Shown here: piece after piece, positions 8,102 through 15,062 of the stretch
Layout of the letters: every line of letters starts with the position of its first letter
Numbering within the stretch: the first letter of the stretch is position 1
Source: JACZSB01 sp965372015
Lineage (GTDB): Bacteria; Fidelibacterota; Marinisomatia; SCGC-AAA003-L08; TS1B11
Reading direction: 5' to 3'
NCBI GenBank assembly: GCA_965372015.1
Contig: CBDVAP010000053.1
Location: forward strand, 1 to 17,001
Length of the DNA stretch: 17,001 bases
Program-made: the position numbers and the translations under genes
The notes under the pieces: generated by a model
The model's input: only the letters and a program-made list of their open reading frames with translations
What the model was told of the DNA's origin: nothing
The model's database searches: none

Positions 8102-8332
8102 ATGAAAATCGAGCTGGTATACTGCGTTCAGTGAAACTACCACCCGCGGGCCGCCAGTCTGGCGGCTAAGGTCAAGCAACAGTATGGTGACCGGATAGAG
8201 TCATTTACGCTGATAGAGGGAAAAGGGGGCGAATACGAGTTTTCCATTGACGGCCGGCTGGTATTTTCCAAGAAAGCCCAGGAGCGTTTCCCCGACGATG
8301 AGGAGATTTACCGGCTTATCGAAGCTGTTTAG
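8102..8332 (+). CDS. SelW/Rdx-type selenoprotein with in-frame TGA (CxxU)
   Basis: 76 residues, read MKIELVYC-VQ-U-NYHPRAASLA and onwards, where codon 11 is TGA (8132-8134). The frame is otherwise open from ATG to TAG. The fold signature is that of the SelW/SelT/SelH (Rdx) thioredoxin-like family: a first strand ending in a CxxU/CxxC redox motif, a helix with RAASLA, a Gly-Gly turn, then YEFSIDGRLVFSKKAQERFP, which matches the family's [FY]E-V-x-DG-x-L-[IV]-[FW]S-[KR]-K block. The length of 75-90 residues is normal. Known members are thiol redox proteins of uncertain substrate. AAAGGA (8088-8093) is 8 bases before the ATG, a good ribosome site. A SECIS-like hairpin follows the TGA. Its 3' end overlaps the next gene by 35 bases. 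Because of the TGA, standard gene finding misses it. No sel genes are in this window, so use of selenocysteine in this genome remains to be shown. Confidence 0.85.
8132..8166 (+). promoter_or_regulatory. Bacterial SECIS-like element after the selenocysteine TGA
   Basis: From the TGA at 8132, 22 bases separate it from a triloop GTC (8157-8159) closed by a perfect 7-bp stem, GCCGCCA (8150-8156) with TGGCGGC (8160-8166). This fits the published bacterial SECIS description: apical loop roughly 16-37 bases after UGA, stem of at least 4 bp, and a G in the first two loop positions. The A-GUC-U apex closely resembles the A-GGUC-U apex of E. coli fdhF, which SelB binds. A weak ACC/GGT lower pairing (8139-8141 with 8170-8172) may extend it. 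Binding by this organism's SelB is inference. Confidence 0.7.
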
Positions 8333-9107
8333 CCTGTTATTAACGGTGGGATTGCTGCCGGCCAGGCAGATGTCCCCCGGCGAGGTTCCGGTGGTGAGCA
8401 AATTTGTGGGAACCACAATCGACATTCCGGAGCAGCAGTATTACCGGATATTTGATAAAGTGCCCGACTTTATAAACGCCCAGTTTCAGGGGACGGGGAA
8501 CGGGTTCAAGGCTATTATCCGGACCAGACGTGGTGGGCTGGTCCGCCGTTACAGCGCCCGTGAGTTCTACGACCTGGGGCTGGCCATTGACCTGGCGGGA
8601 CCTATCGATTCCTTGGTGCTGTTGGAGTTGAGCGGCAAGCCGGCATTCGAGGAGACGGTGGCCGCCATGCAGGAGTTGCCGCTGGGGGTAAAGATGGTAA
8701 TCTACCGGGAAAAAGAGCGCAGCATTCGCGGACGCTACCAGGGGTTTGAGGGGCAGTATTTTCACTTACAGGCCCGACGGGGCCGCTTGCACCTGGTGCC
8801 GCTGGACGGAGTGACACGCTTGCGCTACCGTGATCTGCCCCAGTCCGAACTTCTCAAGGACGTCCGGGTGGCCGCTGCCACCACCATCGCCGGTATGTTG
8901 GCCGCCGCCGGCTTGAACCGGTTGTTGAGCGTGAACGGTTTCGATAACCGCTGGAGCAACGTTTTCAGGGGAGGATTGGTGGGTTTGGCTGCTTCAAAAA
9001 TCACGATGCTCTGGGGCCAGGTGCGACGGGCGGAGGTGCACACGGTGGCCATCTCGCCCGAGGTTCGGGATAAAATCGCCACCTACACAATCCTAACATT
9101 TAACTGA
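8298..9107 (+). CDS. Exported protein with possible Sm-like barrel, unknown function
   Basis: 269 residues from the ATG at 8298; the frame stays open upstream (ATG at 8247), but only the later start puts a proper signal peptide first (MRRFTGLSKLFSLLL, cleavage near PARQ). The mature part has no family I recognise. Residues about 128-178, with VKMVIYREKERSIRGRYQG and a final LHLVPLDGVTRLRYRD, have the strand pattern of a small Sm/SH3-like barrel. Two hydrophobic stretches follow (about 191-208 and 224-242), which may be membrane helices. It overlaps the selenoprotein gene by 35 bases and is 2 bases before the next gene, so all are probably co-translated. There is no strong ribosome site of its own. 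Confidence 0.7.
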   Translation: MRRFTGLSKLFSLLLTVGLLPARQMSPGEVPVVSKFVGTTIDIPEQQYYRIFDKVPDFINAQFQGTGNGFKAIIRTRRGGLVRRYSAREFYDLGLAIDLAGPIDSLVLLELSGKPAFEETVAAMQELPLGVKMVIYREKERSIRGRYQGFEGQYFHLQARRGRLHLVPLDGVTRLRYRDLPQSELLKDVRVAAATTIAGMLAAAGLNRLLSVNGFDNRWSNVFRGGLVGLAASKITMLWGQVRRAEVHTVAISPEVRDKIATYTILTFN

Positions 9108-9109
9108 TT

Positions 9110-9325
9110 ATGGCTTTCAAAGGCTTCGCGGCAATCGTTTTTGGCTTGACCCTGCTTGGGTTTTCCCTGGGGATGGTACTGGGGGTATATCTGGCAGTAA
9201 AAACCGGCGGCCATTCCTGGGCTTACCTATCCGTCCCTTTGATGGGCGCCGGCAGTGCAGTGGCGGCCTACGGCACTTTATCGGCCAATAAGAATAAAGA
9301 GAATTCGGAGGATTATGATGGCTAA
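9110..9325 (+). CDS. Small two-helix membrane protein
   Basis: 71 residues with two predicted transmembrane helices (about 5-29 and 37-58) and a charged C-terminal tail (NKNKENSEDYDG). The layout of Gly-rich helix, short GGHSWAYLSVP turn and second helix loosely recalls AtpZ/AtpI-type small proteins, but there is no ATP synthase gene nearby and the similarity is too weak to name it. It starts 2 bases after the exported protein gene and its end overlaps the next gene. Confidence 0.6.
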   Translation: MAFKGFAAIVFGLTLLGFSLGMVLGVYLAVKTGGHSWAYLSVPLMGAGSAVAAYGTLSANKNKENSEDYDG

Positions 9326-9767
9326 CCGCACAGTCTCCCGACGGAAGAAGGATGCTGGTAAAGGCGCTGAGGCCAAGGGCAAAGGACGAGGCGGCAAAGA
9401 ATTCACCCAAGAGGAGGAAATGTTCCGCCAGACCAGCAACCAGGAGCAAATCCAGAAGAAGTTGGTCAAGCTCAGCGCACCAATCCTGGAGCAATACGGA
9501 CAGATCGCTTTCGAGGAGCTGATTAAGCGATTGGAAACTACCATTCAGGAGTTCAACGCAGAAGTCGGCACCCTATTTACTGAGATGGTCGACCAGTCGA
9601 AGGAGGACTACGGGCGGCTGAAATCGCTCATGGAGCAGAGTGAGGAGCCGGTAGAAGAGCCTGATAGCGGTCGAATTGACGACACGGAAATGAGCGATTT
9701 CGAGAAGCGCCTGGAGGAGATGGACCAGGGCCAGTCCGAGTCCACAGGCACCGGCGAGGAAGCCTGA
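9318..9767 (+). CDS. Coiled-coil protein with basic N-terminus, unknown function
   Basis: 149 residues. The start is chosen at the second of two adjacent ATGs (9315, 9318) because GGAGG (9307-9311) then lies 6 bases away instead of 3. The first 28 residues are Lys/Arg/Gly-rich and likely disordered. Residues about 30-108 are helical with coiled-coil character (EEEMFRQTSNQEQIQKKL, FEELIKRLETTIQEF), and the C-terminal 40 residues are acidic. There is no signal peptide and it is probably cytoplasmic. It overlaps the two-TM gene by 8 bases. The family is not recognised; it may associate with the neighbouring membrane protein. Confidence 0.65.
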   Translation: MANRTVSRRKKDAGKGAEAKGKGRGGKEFTQEEEMFRQTSNQEQIQKKLVKLSAPILEQYGQIAFEELIKRLETTIQEFNAEVGTLFTEMVDQSKEDYGRLKSLMEQSEEPVEEPDSGRIDDTEMSDFEKRLEEMDQGQSESTGTGEEA

Positions 9768-9843
9768 CCAATCCCGGAGGAATTCATCCGTCTTGCATTC
9801 TGATCACCACCAAATTAATTTTCCTACGCAGGTCCGTACCGCT

Positions 9844-9916
9844 GGGGTTGTAGCTCAGTTGGGAGAGCGCAGCGTTCGCAACGCTGAGGTCGAGGGTTCG
9901 AGCCCCTTCAACTCCA
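9844..9916 (+). tRNA. tRNA-Ala (anticodon CGC)
   Basis: A full cloverleaf of 73 bases: acceptor GGGGTTG/CAACTCC, D-arm GCTC/GAGC, anticodon stem CAGCG/CGCTG with loop TTCGCAA (anticodon CGC at 9877-9879, reading GCG), variable loop AGGTC, T-arm GAGGG/CCCTT with loop TTCGAGC. The G3.U70 wobble pair that marks alanine tRNAs is present. The 3' CCA is not encoded (A is followed by CATT). The gene stands alone between protein genes; a weak TTGCAT at 9793 with an AT-rich stretch near 9815 could be its promoter. Confidence 0.96.
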
Positions 9917-10009
9917 CATTCCTCGGGACCGATCCACACATTATGGCTCGGGACTCAATTCCAGTAATCATAGGGCAGGAAAAAACGGCGGTTTCCAGGC
10001 TGTCTGATT

Positions 10010-10122
10010 GTGGGCCGGGATGGTTCACCGCAGGCTGGTTGCGGCCATCCGGTAACCTCGCCTCCCAGGGTGGAACCGGTCCTGATCGATTAACCGCCGA
10101 CCGGGGACATCCCGGCCATCAC
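10010..10122 (+). ncRNA. Candidate structured RNA upstream of dnaX (three nested stems)
   Basis: Three inverted repeats nest one inside another. GGCCGGGATG (10013-10022) pairs exactly with CATCCCGGCC (10108-10117), extendable by GTG/CAC over a 2-base bulge. GGC-T-GGTT (10033-10040) pairs with AACCGCC (10092-10098), and CCGGT (10049-10053) with ACCGG (10075-10079). The result is a rod of about 105-113 bases, ending 23 bases before dnaX. The SRP RNA gene occupies this position in some bacteria (before dnaX-ybaB-recR), but the conserved SRP apical motif (CAGG...GGAA...AGCA) is absent on both strands. It could be a divergent or unknown RNA, or a dnaX leader element. The remaining part of the tRNA-dnaX gap (9917-10009) holds only a weak GGAAA/TTTCC hairpin. 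Confidence 0.4.
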
Positions 10123-10145
10123 CTGGTATCCGGGAGACCCATATT

Positions 10146-11858
10146 ATGACCTACCGGGTGCTGGCTTTAAAGTACCGGCCGCAGCAATTTAAGGAGTTAA
10201 TAGGGCAGGAACATGTCACCCATACCCTCCTTAGCGCCCTGCAGAAGGAGCGGGTGGCCCATGCCTACCTGTTTGCCGGCCCCAGAGGAGTGGGCAAGAC
10301 CACCACCGCCCGGCTACTTGCCAAGGCGTTGAACTGCCTCCAACCCGAAGCGCTGGAACCGTGCAATCAGTGCCAAATCTGCACCGAAATCACCCGAGGC
10401 AACAACCTCGACGTGCTGGAGATCGACGGTGCTTCCAACCGAGGCATCGATGAAATTCGGGAATTGCGTGAGGCGGTCAAATACCCACCCACCACGGGAA
10501 AGTACCGTATCTATATCATCGATGAGGTACACATGCTGACTCCCCAGGCTTTCAACGCCCTGTTAAAAACCCTGGAAGAACCGCCGGAACACACCAAAAT
10601 TTTCCTGGCTACCACCGATCCTCTGAAGGTGCCGGCCACCATCCTCAGCCGCACGCAACGCTTCGACTTCAAACGGGTGCCCACAGCGGAGCTGGCTGCT
10701 TATTTAACGGGAATTCTAGAGCGGGAAGGGATCACTTTCGAGGAACAAGCGCTAAATACCCTGGTGCAAAAGGCCGATGGCAGCGTAAGGGACAGCCTGA
10801 GCCTGTTGGACCAGGTCATCGCCTACCAGACCGAAAACGTAAATGAGGCGGCGGTGGCGGCGATTCTGGGCTTAATAGATGACAGTTTTTTTGCCCAGTT
10901 GCTGGATTGTATCGCCTGCCATGATCACCAGGGGGTTTTGGCGCAGGTGGAGGTGTTGTTCGATGGCGGATACGACATTCGCGAGGTGTGCCAGAGCTTT
11001 AATCAGTACTTGCGGGACGCACTCCTGACATTGGAAACCGGGGATGCCAAGCTCACATCCAAGGGGACCCTGGTGCCGCTGGCGGACGACTTTACCGCGG
11101 CGGACCTGATCACCCTGCTGCAGCTGGGCCTGGAGCTGGAGGGCCGCCTGCGATATGCCCATCAGCCCCGGATCTTGATGGAGCACCAGTTACTCAAAAT
11201 GGCGGAGCACGACCGGGTGGTATCGATCCAGGAAGTGCTACTGAGTCTGGGTAATGATAAAGTGGTGCGGCCTATTACGTCTCCGCCAAAGACGGCAACC
11301 GGCGCTGAGCCTCATTCCAAGCCAGAGACCCGGGCAGACTCCTCGACGGAAGCAGCCCCGGCGGCTGTGAAGGAGAGCGAACCAGTCAAGGCCCCAGCCC
11401 CAGCCGCTCCTGTTGAGAGGAAATTCAACCGCGGAGGTGAATCCGACAAGAAAACGCGTAATTCTCCTGCTTCGGGGACTGAGAGCCCAGCGGTGGCTGC
11501 CCAGCTCCCCTCGAATGCTATCGACGGCATTCGGGAACACTGGGAGGAAATCGTAAATGTCGTGGAGGCCAAAAGCCGCCAGATGGCGTCGATGCTGTCG
11601 GAGGTGGAACTAGCCGACCTGACAGGCAACCGTTTGACGGTTCACTTGCCTGCCAGCCGAGCATTGCAACTTAAGATATTCATGGACAAACGACACCTGG
11701 TCGAAGCGGCAATTCTGGATGTCACAAGTTGGCGGATTATGGTGCTACCAACTATTCCGGAAACTCAGGGAGGTAGTGCGCATATCAATCGGGAACGCAC
11801 TGCCCAAACGGAAGTATTCGATGAATTGATAGAGACCTTCAAGGGAGAGGAATATTAA
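10146..11858 (+). CDS. dnaX: DNA polymerase III subunit gamma/tau
   Basis: 570 residues. This is the clamp-loader ATPase that loads the beta clamp and, as tau, links polymerase cores. Walker A GPRGVGKTT (45-53), the four-Cys zinc site C64, C73, C76, C79, Walker B IIDEVHM (124-130) and the SRT sensor motif (168-170) are all intact. Domain III runs to about 370; then comes a Pro/Ala/Lys-rich linker (about 385-455) and a C-terminal domain (about 455-550) as in tau proteins. GGAG (10133-10136) is 9 bases before the ATG. It opens a long operon and is followed 2 bases later by ybaB. I see no A-rich slippery site near the linker that would make a separate gamma form. Confidence 0.97.
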   Translation: MTYRVLALKYRPQQFKELIGQEHVTHTLLSALQKERVAHAYLFAGPRGVGKTTTARLLAKALNCLQPEALEPCNQCQICTEITRGNNLDVLEIDGASNRGIDEIRELREAVKYPPTTGKYRIYIIDEVHMLTPQAFNALLKTLEEPPEHTKIFLATTDPLKVPATILSRTQRFDFKRVPTAELAAYLTGILEREGITFEEQALNTLVQKADGSVRDSLSLLDQVIAYQTENVNEAAVAAILGLIDDSFFAQLLDCIACHDHQGVLAQVEVLFDGGYDIREVCQSFNQYLRDALLTLETGDAKLTSKGTLVPLADDFTAADLITLLQLGLELEGRLRYAHQPRILMEHQLLKMAEHDRVVSIQEVLLSLGNDKVVRPITSPPKTATGAEPHSKPETRADSSTEAAPAAVKESEPVKAPAPAAPVERKFNRGGESDKKTRNSPASGTESPAVAAQLPSNAIDGIREHWEEIVNVVEAKSRQMASMLSEVELADLTGNRLTVHLPASRALQLKIFMDKRHLVEAAILDVTSWRIMVLPTIPETQGGSAHINRERTAQTEVFDELIETFKGEEY

Positions 11859-11860
11859 CA

Positions 11861-12196
11861 ATGGTCCTGTTTCCAAAGATAACTGCTATGTCCGGTATGC
11901 TGCAGCAAGCCAAGCAGGTGCAGGAAAAGATCGAGGAATTGCAATCCGAGTTAGCAGCGTTACGCATTGAGGGCCGGGCCGGTGGCGGTCTGGTCACCGC
12001 CATGGTCAACGGGCAGCAGGAACTGCTCACGGTCAGGTTAGACGAATCGCTACAGCGAGAAGACCTGGAGCTGGTGGAGGACCTGATCGTGGCCGCGGTC
12101 GGCCAGGCCCTGCGGAAATCGAGGGAGGAGTCGCAAAGCAAAATGAACAACCTGACCGGCGGTATGCTGGGAGGACTAAACATTCCGGGAACTTAG
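11861..12196 (+). CDS. ybaB: YbaB/EbfC-family nucleoid-associated protein
   Basis: 111 residues. Members are small dimers that bind DNA without strict sequence preference and are usually encoded between dnaX and recR, as here. The helix MLQQAKQVQEKIEELQSEL is followed by the family's strand segment with GGGLVTAMVNGQQELLTVRLDE, then the helical C-terminus with a Met/Gly-rich tail. I start at the ATG at 11861, since GAGAGGA lies about 10 bases upstream. The first ten residues (MVLFPKITAM) are slightly longer than usual, so the ATG at 11888 or 11897 is an alternative. It is 2 bases after dnaX and directly abuts recR. Confidence 0.93.
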   Translation: MVLFPKITAMSGMLQQAKQVQEKIEELQSELAALRIEGRAGGGLVTAMVNGQQELLTVRLDESLQREDLELVEDLIVAAVGQALRKSREESQSKMNNLTGGMLGGLNIPGT

Positions 12197-12790
12197 ATGA
12201 ACGGCCTGCCTCCTTCTTTGGACCGCATCGTGACCGAACTGGCCAGATTCCCGGGCATCGGGAAGAAGACCGCCCAGCGGATGGCTTTTCACCTGCTGGA
12301 TACGTCCCGGCAGTCTGTGGAGGAACTGGCGGGAGCCCTGCTCAGCCTGAAGGCCAACGTGAGCGAGTGCCGGCGCTGCCACCATATCGCCGAAGGGGAA
12401 TTGTGCGCCATTTGTAGTGATCACCGCCGGGATAGTTCAACCGTCTGTGTGGTTGAACGGGTGTTGGATGTATTAATATTCGAACGAATGGGGGAATACA
12501 AGGGGCTTTATCATGTACTGGGTGGAGTGATTTCACCCCTGGACGGAGTCACTCCGGGCGATCTCCACATCACGGACCTGATCGAGCGGCTACCCGACGT
12601 ACGGGAGATGATCATTGCCACCCATCCCAGTATCGAAGGGGACACTACCGCGCTGTTTATTGCTCAGCAGGTGCAAGGGTTGCCGTTGAAAATCACCCGG
12701 TTGGCGCGGGGTATTCCCATGGGCACCAACCTGGAATTCACCAATGAGGCCACTCTGGCCAGCGCCTTTACCGCCCGGGTTAAACTGTGA
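12197..12790 (+). CDS. recR: Recombination protein RecR
   Basis: 197 residues. RecR works with RecO (and RecF) to load RecA on gapped DNA. The order of domains is normal: helix-hairpin-helix RFPGIGKKTAQRMA (17-30), the C4 zinc finger C58-x2-C61-x8-C70-x2-C73, the Toprim region from VCVVE (83-87) through LYHVLGGVISPLDG (104-117) to ATHPSIEGDTTAL (141-153), and the C-terminal TRLARGIPMGTNLEFTNEATL. The ATG follows the ybaB stop with no gap and without a near ribosome site, so translation is probably coupled. The dnaX-ybaB-recR order is widely conserved. Confidence 0.97.
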   Translation: MNGLPPSLDRIVTELARFPGIGKKTAQRMAFHLLDTSRQSVEELAGALLSLKANVSECRRCHHIAEGELCAICSDHRRDSSTVCVVERVLDVLIFERMGEYKGLYHVLGGVISPLDGVTPGDLHITDLIERLPDVREMIIATHPSIEGDTTALFIAQQVQGLPLKITRLARGIPMGTNLEFTNEATLASAFTARVKL

Positions 12791-13374
12791 AAACTCTGCT
12801 GCCAAATATCCTGACCGGCTCACGGATACTACTGACGCCCATATTCGTCTATTTCCTGTTTTGGGGCAACGGCTACGGCTATGCCTGGGCGCTGCTGATA
12901 TTCATTCTGGCCGGTCTCACCGATATTTGGGACGGCCGGCTGGCCCGCCGCTACCAGGTGGAATCCACAATGGGTAAGATCCTCGATCCATTGGCCGATA
13001 AGATACTGGTGCTTTCGGCTTTCATCAGTTTCATGAACATGGATTTAATCTATTTCTGGATGGTGGCCACTATTGTCCTGCGGGACGTGATTATCACTGC
13101 CCTGCGTTTCCTGCTTGAATACCGCGAAATGCCTATGACCACCAGCAAGCAAGCTAAGAGCAAGACCGCCCTGCAGATAGGTTCCATCGTCTTTATACTT
13201 ACTTATCTGAGCCTTAAGGCCTTTCAATATTCCCGGTTCACCGACGCGGTTGATGAATTCCAAGTGATTCTGATACTCATGTATCTGACCGTCTTTATCA
13301 CCGTTTATTCCGGACTGGATTACCTATTCGGGAATCGCGCTTCACTACGGGCCCTGGCCAGATCCAACAATTAG
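12787..13374 (+). CDS. pgsA: CDP-diacylglycerol--glycerol-3-phosphate 3-phosphatidyltransferase
   Basis: 195 residues, an integral membrane enzyme that makes phosphatidylglycerophosphate from CDP-diacylglycerol and glycerol-3-phosphate. The CDP-alcohol phosphotransferase motif is complete: D46-x2-DG-x2-AR-x8-G63-x3-D67-x3-D71. Several hydrophobic helices surround it. LPNILTGSRILLTP at the N-terminus is typical for PgsA. The start is GTG at 12787, overlapping the recR stop as GTGA. The product is the substrate of PgpA, encoded next. Confidence 0.95.
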   Translation: MKTLLPNILTGSRILLTPIFVYFLFWGNGYGYAWALLIFILAGLTDIWDGRLARRYQVESTMGKILDPLADKILVLSAFISFMNMDLIYFWMVATIVLRDVIITALRFLLEYREMPMTTSKQAKSKTALQIGSIVFILTYLSLKAFQYSRFTDAVDEFQVILILMYLTVFITVYSGLDYLFGNRASLRALARSNN

Positions 13375-13389
13375 CAGCCGATACCAGCG

Positions 13390-13836
13390 ATTAAGACTGT
13401 CGCGTATATCATCGGAACTTTTGGCGGCTTAGGGTGCTTGCGCCCGGCTCCGGGAACCTGGGGCAGCCTGGGGGGCGCTATAGTGTGGTGGCTTTTGGGG
13501 CCACCGCTTGTGGGGAATCAGATCATTCTGGTGATTATGGCAGCCGGACTGGGCATTTGGGCCGGTGGCTACCTTGAGCGCACCACCGGGATCACCGATC
13601 CTTCTATTGTAGTAATAGATGAAGTAGCCGGGATGTGGCTGGCCCTGCTCGGTTGCGGGCCGGTGCTGTGGCAGTTTGCCGCCGGATTCACACTTTTCAG
13701 GTTGCTGGATATTTTAAAGCCGGGGCCGATAGCGCGGCTCCAATCGTTACCCCGCGGATGGGGGATCGTGGCTGACGATCTACTGGCGGGTGGGATCACA
13801 CTGGCTGTGATGACCGTCATGAGGTGGCTGTTTTGA
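13390..13836 (+). CDS. pgpA: Phosphatidylglycerophosphatase A, probable ATT start
   Basis: This membrane phosphatase turns phosphatidylglycerophosphate into phosphatidylglycerol, the step after PgsA. Family blocks are intact: APGTWGS, DPSIVVIDEVAGMW and FRLLDILKPGPIARLQSLPRGWGIVADDLLAGG. In the frame there is no ATG, GTG or TTG between the pgsA stop and a TTG at 13438, which would begin inside the conserved block just before RPAPGTWGS and remove the first helix. The codons before it, from ATT at 13390, read as KTVAYIIGTFGGLGCLRPAPGTWGS, which matches the expected N-terminus. ATT is a rare start, known for infC. From there the protein is 148 residues, a little short of the usual 150-170. Its stop overlaps cinA. 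Confidence 0.88.
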   Translation: MKTVAYIIGTFGGLGCLRPAPGTWGSLGGAIVWWLLGPPLVGNQIILVIMAAGLGIWAGGYLERTTGITDPSIVVIDEVAGMWLALLGCGPVLWQFAAGFTLFRLLDILKPGPIARLQSLPRGWGIVADDLLAGGITLAVMTVMRWLF

Positions 13837-15062
13837 AGGCGGCAATTCTGACGATTGGAGAAGAGTTGATCGCGGGGTTCACGGTGGACACCAACGCTGC
13901 CTGGATTGCCCAGGAGCTGCTGTCAAGAGGCATCCCGGTGGTAGAAACTGTTTCCGTAGGTGACGATCCGGAGGCTATCCTGGGTGCTCTGGAGCGCCTG
14001 GATAAACGAATGGGGCTGGTTGTTGCTACCGGTGGTCTGGGCCCCACCCACGACGATGTCACTAAAAGGGCCTTCTGCCGCTATTTCGACAGCGCCGTGG
14101 AGTTCGACACTGTTTATTGGGAGTCATTGGTAGAGCGTTTTGCCTCCCGCGGGCTGGTGATCCCGGAGAACAACCGCTCCCAGGCGGAGGTGCCCCTAAA
14201 GGCTGAAGTGATGGCCAATTCGGTGGGCTCGGCGCTGGGCTTGCGATTTCAATCACCGGAAACAACCTTTTTCGTTTTGCCGGGGGTTCCCCGGGAAATG
14301 AAAGCCATTATGACCGAGGAAGTCCTGCCCGGCCTGGGGAAGAAAAAGGATGGCGAGTGGATTACCGTGCGCACCAGCGGCATCTTCGAGAGTGCCCTGG
14401 CAGCGCGGTTGGAGGCAATCATGGTCTCCTTCCCGCAGGTGAAGGTAGCCTTTCTGCCCGACTACAGCGGTGTGGATATCCGGCTAGGGCCTGATCCAGT
14501 GGGGAAGACAGCCCGCGGTGAGGTAGAGTCGGCTGCCCGGGCGATTGAAACGGAACTGGGGCTGCTGGCCTACGGCCGGGACGGAGCGAGCGTTGAAAAA
14601 ATTGTGGTGGAATTGCTCACCGCCCGAGGCGAGACCCTGGCCTTAGCCGAATCGTGCACCGGCGGCCTGCTGGCATCCCTGCTCACCGATGTACCCGGCG
14701 CATCCAAGGTGCTGCTGGGCAGCGTGGTGGCTTATAGCAATGCCGTCAAGGAGCAGCAATTAGCTGTGTCACCGGAATCGATGAGGGAATTTGGAGCTGT
14801 GAGCGAGCCGGTGGCCCGGGAGATGGCCGCCGGCGCCCAGGCCATTCTGGGCGGCACCTGGGGGGTAGCAACCACCGGCATCGCCGGCCCCACGGGTGGC
14901 AGCCCGAAAAAGCCGGTGGGATTGGTCTACATCGCCGTGGCGGGACCGGGCGGCATAGTGAGCAAGGAACTACGCTTGGTACCCATCAGGTTACCCCACA
15001 AAGCCGCCACAGCTCAGGCGGCTTTGAACCTGCTGCGCCGGGAGATATTGCGCCATGAATAG
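13833..15062 (+). CDS. cinA: CinA family protein (NMN amidohydrolase-type)
   Basis: 409 residues from TTG at 13833. The N-terminal MoaB/MogA-like domain (COG1058) carries TIGEELIAG and TGGLGPTHDDVTKRAF, linked in the family to hydrolysis of ADP-ribose-type pyrophosphates. The C-terminal domain (from about 260) has LAESCTGGLLASLLTDVPGAS, GSVVAYSN and TTGIAGPTGGSPKKPVGLVYIA, the pncC nicotinamide-mononucleotide deamidase type. I prefer the TTG because MKAAILTIGEEL fits the family start and GAGG (13821-13824) lies 8 bases before it; GTG at 13824 is the alternative. It overlaps the pgpA stop (TTGA) and thpR by 8 bases. Linkage to recA is common. Confidence 0.93.
   Translation: MKAAILTIGEELIAGFTVDTNAAWIAQELLSRGIPVVETVSVGDDPEAILGALERLDKRMGLVVATGGLGPTHDDVTKRAFCRYFDSAVEFDTVYWESLVERFASRGLVIPENNRSQAEVPLKAEVMANSVGSALGLRFQSPETTFFVLPGVPREMKAIMTEEVLPGLGKKKDGEWITVRTSGIFESALAARLEAIMVSFPQVKVAFLPDYSGVDIRLGPDPVGKTARGEVESAARAIETELGLLAYGRDGASVEKIVVELLTARGETLALAESCTGGLLASLLTDVPGASKVLLGSVVAYSNAVKEQQLAVSPESMREFGAVSEPVAREMAAGAQAILGGTWGVATTGIAGPTGGSPKKPVGLVYIAVAGPGGIVSKELRLVPIRLPHKAATAQAALNLLRREILRHE

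Noticed and set aside
8247..8297. Upstream ATG extension of the exported protein
   Set aside because: These codons lie in the selenoprotein gene in another frame and would bury the signal peptide; ATG 8298 is the better start.
10067..10078. AGGGTGGAACCG, identical to the core of the T-box riboswitch motif
   Set aside because: The 3' part of the consensus (CGCG) and the downstream CCCT partner are missing, no specifier stem is seen, the bases are used by the nested stems, and T-boxes control amino-acid genes, not dnaX. Probably chance, though a T-box model scan would settle it.
10010..10122. SRP (4.5S) RNA by gene order
   Set aside because: Size and rod shape fit, but the near-invariant GGAA loop and AGCA strand are not found on either strand, so I list it only as a structured RNA candidate.
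9793..10149. Open frame of 118 codons over the tRNA and the dnaX leader
   Set aside because: It translates the tRNA-Ala itself (GVVAQLGERSVRNAEVEGSSPF is the well-known product of reading through a tRNA gene) and then the inverted-repeat region; no family resemblance.
10886..10892. Run of seven T in dnaX as a programmed frameshift site
   Set aside because: It falls at residue 247 inside the clamp-loader core, far before the linker where gamma forms end; a -1 shift would stop within about 11 codons and give a non-functional product.
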